Shown: positions 27,669 to 36,400 of the stretch, in pieces
Numbering within the stretch: position 1 is the first letter of the stretch
How the letters are laid out: each line of letters begins with the position of its first letter
DNA from: Streptomyces spinoverrucosus
Lineage (GTDB): Bacteria > Actinomycetota > Actinomycetes > Streptomycetales > Streptomycetaceae
Length of the DNA stretch: 64,000 bases
NCBI RefSeq assembly: GCF_006539505.1
Contig: NZ_BJND01000041.1
Coordinates: 1 to 64,000 of the forward strand
Reading direction: 5' to 3'
The notes under the pieces: model-generated
The model's database searches: none
Told to the model about the DNA's origin: nothing
The model's input: the letters and a program-made list of their open reading frames with translations, nothing else
Translations under genes and position numbers: made by a program

Positions 27669-29309
27669 TCATGACTCGGGCACCGCCGTCAACAGGCTGT
27701 GGACAACCGGGCCCGCCGAGCCGCCGCCCGTCACGCCCTCCTCCACCACACACGCCACCGCCACATTGCCGCGATACGCCACCATCCAACCGTTGTTGTC
27801 CTGCTCCTCCGACACTTCCGCCGTGCCCGTCTTCGCCCCGACCTCGCCCGGCAGATCGGCCAGCACCCGCGCCGTACCGTCGGTCACGGTCGCCCGCATC
27901 AACTCCCGCAGCTGTGCCACCACATGCGCCGGAAGCGGAGTCGTCGTCGTCCCGCCCGTGTCCCCCGCCGTGATCGTCGGCTGGTGGAACGTCCCCGACA
28001 CCGCCGTCGCCGTGACCGACGCCATGATCAGCGGGTTGGCCTGCACCCGCCCCTGCCCGATCATCGACGCCGCCTTCTCGGTCTCGTCCCGGGGTACCGG
28101 CACCGAACCGTCGTACGACGGGATCCCGACGCGCCACTCCTGCCCGACACCGAAGTACTTGGCCGCGACCTCACCGAGTTGCCCGTCCCCGAGCTTGCCC
28201 CGCAGGCTGATGAACGCCGTGTTGCACGACTCGGTGAAGTCCTTGCGGAAGCTCGCCCCCGGGAACTCGGAGGTCTCGACGTTGTGGAACTGCTTCCCCA
28301 CCGTCAGGTACTTGGGGCAGTCCACGACGTCGTCCAGCCCGACGGCCCCCTTGAGCAGCAGCGCGGTGCTCGTGACGATCTTCCAGGTGGAGCCGGGCGC
28401 GTAGGTGCCGGAGACGGCCCGGTTGAAGCCGGACGACGGCGAGTTCGCCACCGCCAGGATCTCCCCGTTGTCGATCCGCAGCGCGACCAGCGCCGCGTTC
28501 TTGCCGTCGGCCTCACGAGCGAGCGCCTGCTCGGCGGCGGACTGCCAGTCGGCGTCGAGCGTCGTACGCACAGGGCCGTCGTCGCCCGAGCCGTCCTCAG
28601 GCGCCTCCCCGAAGCGGGCCTCCGTACGCTCCACCTCTCCCGTCACCCGGTCCACCAGCCGCACCGCACCCCGCGGCCCGGCACCGGCCCCACCGACCTG
28701 CCCCAGCACCGGCCCAAGGGACGGGTATTCGTCGGTCGTCAACATGACCCCCTCCCGATCCGTCGCCTCAGGCGCCCCCGTCTCCTCCCGCTCCAGACGG
28801 AACTTCTCCGTCTCACTCAGCCGCGGATGGACCAGCGACAGCCGCCAGTCCACCTTCCAGCTCCCGTCCCCCTGCTCCCGCAACGGCAGCTCCGACTTGT
28901 ACGTCCATGTCCCCAGGTCGGTGATGGGCATCCGGGCCGTGAACGGGACGGTGACAGTCCCGTCCTCCGCGAGCAGGGGCTGCGCGGCCGTGAGGTTCGG
29001 CTTGCTGATGTCGAGCCCGGCCGTGAAGTTGCCCAGCACCTCCTGGGCCGTACCGGGACTGGTCGTCCGCGCGGCCGCGCTCGGCAGACGGCCGCCCGCC
29101 CAGTCGGCCAGGAACGCCCGCGCCTGCTCCAGGGCCGCCGGATCGGGCCCGGCGTCGCCCCGTGCGAAGGGGCCGACCCCGGCGGCGTACGCCCCGCCGG
29201 CCCCGACGGCGAGCACCACCCCGACGGCGGCCACCGCTCTCACCCGACGCCGCGGTCGTCGTCGTCTCGCCGTCCAGGTCGTGGCGGCGGAGTAATCGCT
29301 TCCCGACAT
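27669..29309 (-). CDS. Penicillin-binding transpeptidase with MecA_N/NTF2-like domain
   Basis: Read from ATG 29309 (GAGGCGCAC upstream), this 546-residue protein has an N-terminal membrane anchor (VRAVAAVGVVLAVGAGGAYA), an NTF2-like MecA_N domain (about 50-150: EQARAFLADWAGGRLPSAAA) and a dimerisation linker (VGGAGAGPRGAVRLVDRV). The transpeptidase domain carries SxxK (APGSTWKIV), SxN (SCNTAF) and KTG (GAKTGTAEV). The NTF2-like domain is shared with low-affinity PBPs such as MecA, so reduced beta-lactam sensitivity is plausible. The stop overlaps an upstream ATG of the beta-lactamase gene, so both are likely co-transcribed and controlled by the divergent LysR regulator. Confidence 0.92.
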   Translation of the reverse strand: MSGSDYSAATTWTARRRRPRRRVRAVAAVGVVLAVGAGGAYAAGVGPFARGDAGPDPAALEQARAFLADWAGGRLPSAAARTTSPGTAQEVLGNFTAGLDISKPNLTAAQPLLAEDGTVTVPFTARMPITDLGTWTYKSELPLREQGDGSWKVDWRLSLVHPRLSETEKFRLEREETGAPEATDREGVMLTTDEYPSLGPVLGQVGGAGAGPRGAVRLVDRVTGEVERTEARFGEAPEDGSGDDGPVRTTLDADWQSAAEQALAREADGKNAALVALRIDNGEILAVANSPSSGFNRAVSGTYAPGSTWKIVTSTALLLKGAVGLDDVVDCPKYLTVGKQFHNVETSEFPGASFRKDFTESCNTAFISLRGKLGDGQLGEVAAKYFGVGQEWRVGIPSYDGSVPVPRDETEKAASMIGQGRVQANPLIMASVTATAVSGTFHQPTITAGDTGGTTTTPLPAHVVAQLRELMRATVTDGTARVLADLPGEVGAKTGTAEVSEEQDNNGWMVAYRGNVAVACVVEEGVTGGGSAGPVVHSLLTAVPES

Positions 29310-29372
29310 GTGCGCCTCACGGTTGTCCATGCCCCGAGCACAGCAACGCCCCACCCCACCTGTCCAAGTCCG

Positions 29373-29404
29373 ATATCGATCTCGGATTCATCAATCCGCG
29401 ATAT
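29373..29404. promoter_or_regulatory. Nested dyads, candidate LysR operator
   Basis: The 106-bp gap between the divergent PBP and LysR starts is the most AT-rich stretch nearby. It contains CGGATT (29383-29388), CATC, AATCCG (29393-29398), a perfect 6-bp dyad, nested within ATATCG (29373-29378) and CGATAT (29399-29404). LysR regulators of beta-lactamase genes (AmpR type) bind dyads in such divergent gaps. Its use here is inferred. Confidence 0.6.
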
Positions 29405-29415
29405 GGTCGCTGGTC

Positions 29416-30372
29416 GTGGACCTGGTTCGGCACCTGGAGTGCTTTGTGGCTGTTGCAGAAGAGTCACACTTCGGCCGTGCCGCCGCCCGTCTCGGCATGG
29501 CGCAGCCACCCCTGTCCCAGCGCATCCAGCGCCTGGAACGCGAACTGGGCGTCCGGCTGTTCGAGCGCACCAGCCGTCAGGTGCGGCTCACCGAGGCCGG
29601 CGCCCTGCTGCTGACGCGGGCCCGTGAACTGCTCGCCCGTTCGGAGGAATTCCTCGCCACCGCGCACCGCATCCGGGACGGCGAGACCGGCCTGCTGCGG
29701 GCCGCGCTGCCGCCGGACCTGTCCGGCGAGACGGTCGCCGCCCTCCTCGCGGACTTCGACCGGCGCCACGACCTGGCCGCGCCGGAACTGGAGCTGCACG
29801 AACTGTCCACCGCCCAGCAGCTGGCCCGCTTCGCCTCCCGCGACCTGGACGTCGGCCTCATCCACCACCCCTGCGACATCACCGGCCTGGAACTCGGCCC
29901 GGTCCTGCGCCGCGACCTCGGCGTACTGCTGCCACCCGGCGCCCCGGCCGCCGACCTCACCGAGGTGCCCCTCGCCTCCCTCACCGGCCACGACCTGATC
30001 CTCTTCCCCCGGACCGACGCCCCGGCCCTGTACGACGACCTCCTCACCACGTGCGCCCGCAACGGCTACACCCCGCCCGCCGTACGCCACGCCCAGGGCG
30101 CCAGCTTCGTGCGGGGCCTGGTGCTGTCCGCCGGAGCCGTCGCCCTCACCCCACGCGACACCGTCACCGCCCCGGACCTCGTCTGGCGCTCGCTGGCCGG
30201 TGCCCCGCTGGCCTGGCGGCACTCTGTCGCCTGGCCCAAGGGGCGCGGGAGCACCGCGGTGACCGCCTTCGCGGACGCGGCCACCCACGCGCTGCGCGGC
30301 ACCGCCGGCGCCGCCCCCGACGTACCGACCCGTCCGCTCCATCTGCGCCCGGCATCGGAGTACTGGCTGTGA
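29416..30372 (+). CDS. LysR-family transcriptional regulator of the beta-lactam module
   Basis: This 318-residue protein starts at GTG 29416, giving the family start MDLVRHLECFVAVAEESHFG. The N-terminal winged helix (RAAARLGMAQPPLSQRIQRLERELGV, LFERTSRQVRLTEAG) is textbook LysR. An effector-binding domain follows (DLDVGLIHHP, VLLPPGAPAADLTEV, LVLSAGAVALTPRD). It is divergent from the PBP/beta-lactamase pair and its stop overlaps the next beta-lactamase-fold gene by GTGA. By analogy to AmpR it may sense cell-wall damage or a beta-lactam and switch both sides. The effector cannot be read from sequence. Confidence 0.9.
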   Translation: MDLVRHLECFVAVAEESHFGRAAARLGMAQPPLSQRIQRLERELGVRLFERTSRQVRLTEAGALLLTRARELLARSEEFLATAHRIRDGETGLLRAALPPDLSGETVAALLADFDRRHDLAAPELELHELSTAQQLARFASRDLDVGLIHHPCDITGLELGPVLRRDLGVLLPPGAPAADLTEVPLASLTGHDLILFPRTDAPALYDDLLTTCARNGYTPPAVRHAQGASFVRGLVLSAGAVALTPRDTVTAPDLVWRSLAGAPLAWRHSVAWPKGRGSTAVTAFADAATHALRGTAGAAPDVPTRPLHLRPASEYWL

Positions 30373-31244
30373 CCGACGCCCTCGGCCGTGTCCGTGCGGC
30401 CTTCGCCGAAGCCGGGGTCACCGGCTGGCTGCACGCCGTCGACATCGACACCGGCGCGCAGCTCGACGCGGGCGCCGACCAGCCGGTGTGCACGGCCAGC
30501 GTCCACAAGCTGTGTCTCCTCGTCACCCTCCACGAGCTCGCCGACACGGGCGACTTGGACCTGACCGAGCAGGTCGACTGCCCGCCCCTCGGCCGCACCC
30601 CGGGCCCCACCGGCCTGGCCGCCATGCGGGACCCCGTACGCATGTCCCTGCGCGACCTCGCCTACCTGATGACGGCCGTCAGCGACAACACCGCCGCCGA
30701 CCTGCTGCTGGGCCGCGTCGGCCTGGACGCCGTCAACCGCACCACGGCCCGCCTCGGCCTCACCCGCACGCACGCCGTGCACACCTTCGGCGAACTCCTC
30801 GCCACCCTCAGACAGGACGCCGGGCCCGGCGGCGCGCGGATCCTGACCGACCCGCACGTCCTGACCCGCCTCAGGGCCCTCGACCCGGCCCGCACCAACC
30901 GCAGCACGCCCCGCGACATGACCCGCCTGCTGAGCGCCGTATGGCGGGACGAGGCCTGCGCCCCCGAGCACGCCGCCGCCGTCCGCCGCCTGCTCGGCCT
31001 CCAGGTCTGGCCGCACCGCCTGGCCTCCGGCTTCCCCTTCGACGACGTCCACGTCGCGGGCAAGACCGGCACCCTGCCGACCCTGCGCAACGAGGTCGGC
31101 GTCGTCGAGTACCCCGACGGCGGCCGCTACGCCGTGGCCGTCTTCACCCGCACCGCCAACCCGGCGGCCACCCTCCCGGCAGCGGACTCGGTCATCGGTA
31201 CGACAGCCCGACTGGCGGTCGAGGCCCTGCGCGCCCGCACATGA
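30369..31244 (+). CDS. Serine beta-lactamase-fold hydrolase, no signal peptide
   Basis: This 291-residue protein starts at GTG 30369 inside the LysR stop. It keeps the beta-lactamase/DD-peptidase set: SVHK (Ser44-Lys47), SDN (105-107, AVSDNTAAD) and AGKTGTLP near residue 236. It starts directly with MTDALGRVRAAFAEAGVTGW and has no export signal or membrane anchor, which is odd for a beta-lactamase; an EPELN-like omega-loop motif is not obvious either. Cytosolic serine hydrolases of this fold can be esterases or amidases. Co-translation with LysR suggests that it generates or destroys the regulator's signal, or is exported another way. Confidence 0.85.
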   Translation: MTDALGRVRAAFAEAGVTGWLHAVDIDTGAQLDAGADQPVCTASVHKLCLLVTLHELADTGDLDLTEQVDCPPLGRTPGPTGLAAMRDPVRMSLRDLAYLMTAVSDNTAADLLLGRVGLDAVNRTTARLGLTRTHAVHTFGELLATLRQDAGPGGARILTDPHVLTRLRALDPARTNRSTPRDMTRLLSAVWRDEACAPEHAAAVRRLLGLQVWPHRLASGFPFDDVHVAGKTGTLPTLRNEVGVVEYPDGGRYAVAVFTRTANPAATLPAADSVIGTTARLAVEALRART

Positions 31245-31298
31245 GCCACCGGGCGGGAACTGGTACCTCCCCTTCCCTCCCGCCGCTAGGATCCCCGC

Positions 31299-31607
31299 AT
31301 GGTCGAACTAGCCGAAATGATCCGGGAGTTGAGGCAGGAGCTGAACTGCGCGCTGGCCGGTGGCGGCGATGGGCCCGTGCGGTTCGAGTTGGGGCCGGTG
31401 GAGATCGAGGCGACCGTCGCCGTGGGGCGGACGGGCGGGGCCGGGGGGAAAGTGCGGTTCTGGGTGGTGGAGGCGGGCGGTGAGGCGCGGGTCGACTCCT
31501 CGCGGACGCACCGGATCTGCCTGACCCTGCAGCCGAAGCTCGTCGCCCCCGACGGCACCCACCACGCCGTGCTGATCACGGGCGACGAGGCGGAAGGGGA
31601 ACGCTAG
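31299..31607 (+). CDS. trypco2-type protein of a conflict system
   Basis: This 102-residue protein (MVELAEMIRELRQELNCALA) has the trypsin co-occurring domain 2 pattern: a short N-terminal helix with IRELRQEL, then strands VRFELGPVEIEATVAV, GKVRFWVVEAGGEAR and HRICLTLQPKL. Trypco domains are small partners found beside trypsin-like and VMAP-type NTP-dependent conflict systems. Here an EAD2-linked trypsin lies about 9 kb away and a VMAP-like gene follows 103 bp downstream on the same strand. No catalytic residues are expected. The gap to the next gene holds a short CCCCC/GGGGG stem (31618-31634). Confidence 0.8.
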   Translation: MVELAEMIRELRQELNCALAGGGDGPVRFELGPVEIEATVAVGRTGGAGGKVRFWVVEAGGEARVDSSRTHRICLTLQPKLVAPDGTHHAVLITGDEAEGER

Positions 31608-31710
31608 GGCGTCTCTACCCCCTGACGTGGGGGGACGACTGGCCGTACGCTGGTCGGCACTGTCAGTGGTAACTCAGGCGGCACTGGTGGCGGGTCGGGA
31701 GGTCACGGGG

Positions 31711-33258
31711 GTGGAAGGGCGCAACCCTGCGCGGGTTCGCAACGAGCTGGTGGCCGAAGTCGTCGACGTACTCCAGGAGTCGGCCACGCTGCGGCACACG
31801 AGCAGCGCGGACCTGCTGGTGACCATGCTGGGGCAGGAACTGGGCGCACCGGTGGAGCCGTTACGCGGTGAGGCGTTACGGCCCTGGCTGCTGCACCTGG
31901 TGGAGAAGTGCGCGGGCGTGCCGGACGGGCTGCCCTGCCTGGTGCGCTGTCTGGGGTACGTCGAGCAGCAGTCGACCGCCGTGACGGCGCTGCGGCGGCT
32001 GGTGGACGAGTGGGAGGCCGTCGATTTCTTCGACGGGGCCGATCTGCATCCGCTGCGGCCGCTGCTCCAGGAGATCCGCTCCGCGTCCACGCTGGCCGCG
32101 ATGGCGCGCCGCGCGAGCCGTTCGCGCACCCAGGAGCTGCCGTCGTGGTGCGACACGGGCTGGGCGGTGTTCCTGCGGCTGGCCGGGGACAACTCGGCGG
32201 CGAAGGAACTCCCGGTGAGCATGGCGTTCTTGTCCCTGGCCGCCGACCAGCTGGTCGAGGACGGGCGGAGGGACGCCGCCGAGCGGCTGCGCCGCTGGAA
32301 CCGCCGGCAGGCCCGCACCTGGGGCCTGGAGGACAAGATGGCCGAGTGGCAGCGCGGCAGCGGCGTCGCCGAACCCGTGGCCTCCTCGCTGATGCCGGCG
32401 TATCTGATGATCCAGTTCGAGCCGGACGGCGTGGACCGCGACCGCTACTACCTCTCCCACTGGCGGCAGTCCGACGCGGAGGGCTGGCACCCGGTGCCCG
32501 GCGAGACCCTGCATCTGCACCGCGACGAACTCCCCTCCGAGGTCGAACTGCTCATCGAGCAGACGGAGGAACGCTGGTCGGATCTGCGCCAGCCGGTGGT
32601 ACTGGAGTTCATCCTCCCGTGGGAACTGCTCGGCGAACCCGTCGAGTGGTGGCACAAGGAGTCCGACTCGCCCTCCCCGACCCCGCTGGTGATGGACTAC
32701 GCCGTCCTGGTGCGCAGCTTCGAGCGGCTCAGAAGGGCCGCCTGGCACCGGCCCTGGCACAACAAGTGGCGGCACTTCAAGGAACGTCCGGCCGACACCC
32801 ACTCCTACTGGAACCGGCCCGGCCACTCCCACTTCCATCTGGAGCGGGAGCTGAAGGAGGACGAGCACGCCGTCTGCCTGGTGCTCAGTGAACCGCCGGG
32901 CACCGACTCGGTCACCAGCCGCCAGGAGTACCTCGCGGGCCTGCGGGCGGGCGTCCCGGCCATGATCTGGCACCGCGGCGACTGCTCCGACCCGGCCTTC
33001 AAGGAGGCCGTCGCCGACATCGTGCAGGACCGGGGGCTCGCCGGTCTGCTGGAGCGGACCGGAAGATGGCGCAAGGATGCGCTGGCCATGGGGCCCGAGG
33101 GGTGGGACAACCACGTGGGACGCCATCTGGCGATCCTGCTCGACGACCCGGAACGCCGGCCCGTGCCCCCGGGACCCGACCATGCGCGGGGGGAGCGGCC
33201 GACCGGGTCAGAGGTGCACGGAACGCCCGCCCGCGAGCCGAAGGGTGACCCGAATTGA
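31711..33258 (+). CDS. EAD2-VMAP-like conflict-system protein
   Basis: This 515-residue protein starts at GTG 31711 (GGGAGG 7 nt upstream); earlier in-frame starts are rejected. Residues 1 to about 95 look like effector-associated domain 2 (RNELVAEVVDVLQESATLRH, LRPWLLHLVEKC), as in the protease at 39762. The rest fits the VMAP C-terminal region of vWA-MoxR-associated proteins: YLMIQFEPDGVDRDRYYLSH, LEFILPWELLGEPVEWW, YAVLVRSFERLR, DEHAVCLVLSEPPG and IWHRGDCSDPAFKEAV. VMAP proteins are thought to sense or transmit an invasion signal to effectors through EAD contacts. Two in-frame TTA codons (31861 and 31876) make translation dependent on the bldA tRNA. Confidence 0.8.
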   Translation: MEGRNPARVRNELVAEVVDVLQESATLRHTSSADLLVTMLGQELGAPVEPLRGEALRPWLLHLVEKCAGVPDGLPCLVRCLGYVEQQSTAVTALRRLVDEWEAVDFFDGADLHPLRPLLQEIRSASTLAAMARRASRSRTQELPSWCDTGWAVFLRLAGDNSAAKELPVSMAFLSLAADQLVEDGRRDAAERLRRWNRRQARTWGLEDKMAEWQRGSGVAEPVASSLMPAYLMIQFEPDGVDRDRYYLSHWRQSDAEGWHPVPGETLHLHRDELPSEVELLIEQTEERWSDLRQPVVLEFILPWELLGEPVEWWHKESDSPSPTPLVMDYAVLVRSFERLRRAAWHRPWHNKWRHFKERPADTHSYWNRPGHSHFHLERELKEDEHAVCLVLSEPPGTDSVTSRQEYLAGLRAGVPAMIWHRGDCSDPAFKEAVADIVQDRGLAGLLERTGRWRKDALAMGPEGWDNHVGRHLAILLDDPERRPVPPGPDHARGERPTGSEVHGTPAREPKGDPN

Positions 33259-33465
33259 ACGAGCGTGCGCGTAACCGCCCGCCTGTGTTTCAGGTCGGCC
33301 TCACTGCTTCCGTCATGCTTTCGTATGCACCCGGCGCGAGCCCCCGTGCGCACTTGCTTCACGAACGGAACCGCTGTCAGGCTTTGCCCGTGGCTGTCAC
33401 GCATGCCGGGGGTCTGCGCGACTCCGCCACCCGCTCATCGTCACTACGACGCCTTGAGGGCACGC

Positions 33466-36400
33466 ATGCATGATGACGATGGCCAGCGACCGGAGGAGTC
33501 CGCACGGGCACGCCGTGAGGCCGCTCATGTCCTGAGCCGGCTCGGTCAGCAGCCGGGCGGGCCCGAGCCCGCGGAAGCGGTTCTGGTCATCGACACCCAC
33601 CCCACCATGCGGGTGTGGTACGAGACGGTCCGCGACGACCTGGTCGAGGAACTCGAACGAACGGGCGCCTTCACCCGCGTACGGGTGGTACGGCTGCTCG
33701 GCACCGACGAGACCGACGCGGCCCGGGTGAGCCCTGAGGAGCCGTTAGGTCCCGTCCCGGAGAAGGCCCGCCGCGTGGTGCTGGTGCTGACCGACGGCCT
33801 CGCGGCCGGGTGGCGGCTCGGTGCCGTCCAGCCGCTGCTGCGCGGCTGGGGGCGGACCTGCCCGGTCGCCGTGGTGCATCTGCTGCCGCAGCAGATGTGG
33901 TTCCGCACCGGCCTCGACGTGTACCGGGTGCGGATCCGGGCCCCGCACGGCTGGGCCGCCAACAGCGCCTGGGACTGGGAGGAACGCGAACCCCCGGCCG
34001 GGCCGCGGGACACCGACGAGGCCGGCGCCGAGCGGGACGGTACCGCCGTCGTCGTACCCGTGCTGGCGCTCACCGGGCCGTGGGCGGCGGCGCTCACCCG
34101 GCTGGTGTCCGGACCGGAGCCCGAATGGCTGGATCTGTCCGCCATTCAGGCCCGCGAGTGGAAGAGCCGGCCCGACGCGGCCCGCGCGCTGCCCTGGGCG
34201 GAGGAACTGCCCGACCCGCTCAGCACCGTGCCCGCCGCCGAACGGGTCTCCGACTTCCGGGCCGTCGCCAGCCCCACCGGGTTCGCCCTGGCGACCCGGC
34301 TGGCCGCCGCGCCGCTGAGCCTGCCCGTCATCCGCCGGATCGTCGCCACCACCCCGGACGCCGGGCCGGTCCACGTCTCCGAGCTGCTGATCAGCGGACT
34401 GGTACGGCCCACCTGGGAGCACGGCGAGGGCCCGGCGGACGTGGTGTTCACCTTCGCCCCCGACATCCGCAAGGAGCTGCTGGCGCTCGGGCGGCGCAGC
34501 GCCACCGCCCGGGTGCTGCGCGAGGTGCGCGCCCTGTTCGCCGCGGACGACCTCGCCCGCACCCTGCTGCCGCCGCCCACCGAGCCGCTGGACACGCTGG
34601 CGATGCCGCATGTCGGCAGCCGCAACATCGCCTTCCTCCGGGTGGAGCTGACCGCCCTGCGCGCCCTGTCGGGCCGCTACGACCAGCGTGCCGCCATGCT
34701 GGCGCAGGTGCTGAGCTGGCACGATCGGCGTTACGCGGTCAGCCTGGAGAAATCACCACGCGGAGTGCCGGGGCGGGTGGCGGCGGCCCGGTCGGCCGTC
34801 GACGCCACCGACCCCGCCCCCCGGACCCCCTCCGAAGGAGCCTCGCAGATGCCGACATCACCCCAGCGGACCGTGGAGACGGGCGACCGCACGACACAGC
34901 CGCGTGTCTGGGGGAACCTGCCGCCGCGCAACCCGAACTTCACCGGGCGCACCGAGCTGCTGGAACTGCTCGACCAGCGGCTGCGCGAGGGCACCACCAC
35001 CGTGCTGCCCGAGGCGATCCACGGCATGGGCGGCGTCGGCAAGACCCAGCTGGCCATCGAGTACGCCTACCGGCACCAGTCCGAGTACGACATCGTGTGG
35101 TGGATCCCCGCCGAGCGGCCCGGCCAGATCGGGCAGGCGCTGGTGGAACTGGCCCAGCGGCTCGGCCTGGTGACCACCACCGAGGCCAACATCGCCGGAC
35201 CCGCCGTCCGCGAGGCGCTGCGCGAGGGTCGGCCGTACTCCCGCTGGCTGCTGATCTTCGACAACGCCGACAACCCCGAGCAGGTCCGCCACTACTTCCC
35301 GCAGGGCGGCAACGGCACCATCCTCGTCACCTCCCGCAACCGGCGCTGGGGCCAGGTCGGCGGCTCCCTCGAAGTGGACGTGTTCACCCGCGAGGAGAGC
35401 AAGGAGCTGCTGCGCCGCTCCGGCCCGCCGCTGCGCGACGACGAGGCCGACGCGCTGGCCGAGGCGCTCGGCGACCTGCCGCTGGCGCTGGAGCAGGCCG
35501 CGGCCTGGCGGGCGGAGACCGGGATGCCCGCCTCGGAGTATCTGCGGCTGTTCGAGAACAAGCGGATGGAGCTGCTCGAAGTGGCCCCGCCGCCGGACTA
35601 CCAACTCCCCGTCGCCGCCGCCTGGAACGTCTCCCTGGACCACCTGGAGACCCGCAGCCCGGCCGCACTGCGGCTGCTCCAGCTGTGCTCCTACTTCGCG
35701 CCCGACCCGATCTCCCGTTCGATCTTCTCCGGACTCGGCAACAGCAGCATCTTCCCCGAGCTGGACGCGGCACTGAACGACCCGATGCGGCTCGCCCGGG
35801 CGATAAGGGAGGTGAACCGCTACTCCCTCGCCCGCATCGACCACCGGACGAACTCGATCGAGATGCACCGCCTGGTGCAGCTCGTCCTGAACAACCGGAT
35901 GACCCCCGAGGAGCAGTCCCGCATGCGCCACGGTGCCCACACCCTGCTGGCCGCTGCCGACCCCAAGACACCGGAGAGCCCCGCGAGTTGGCCCCGGTAC
36001 GCGGAGCTGTACAGCCATGTCATCGCCTCGGACGCGATCAAGTCGGACCAGCCGTGGGTGCGTCACCTGGTGCACAACATCGCGAGGTACCTGTTCTTCT
36101 GGGGCGACCACGACGTGTCTCTGGACTTCTCGGAGCAGGCCTGGGAGTCCTGGCTGACCATCTTCGGCGAGGAGGACCAGCAGACGCTGCTCATGGGGCG
36201 GCAGGTGTGCTTCATGTACTGGGTGGTGGGCCGGTTCGACGACGCCGCACGGCTGGTGGCGCGCCTGCGGGAGGTGTACGAGCGCACCGCGCCCGACGAC
36301 CAGGAGGACACCCGGGAGAGCGCGCTCGACGCGATCCAGATGGAAGCCGCCGTACGCCGGGCCGAGGGCCGTTTCGCCACCGGCGCCGAGCTGGACCGCA

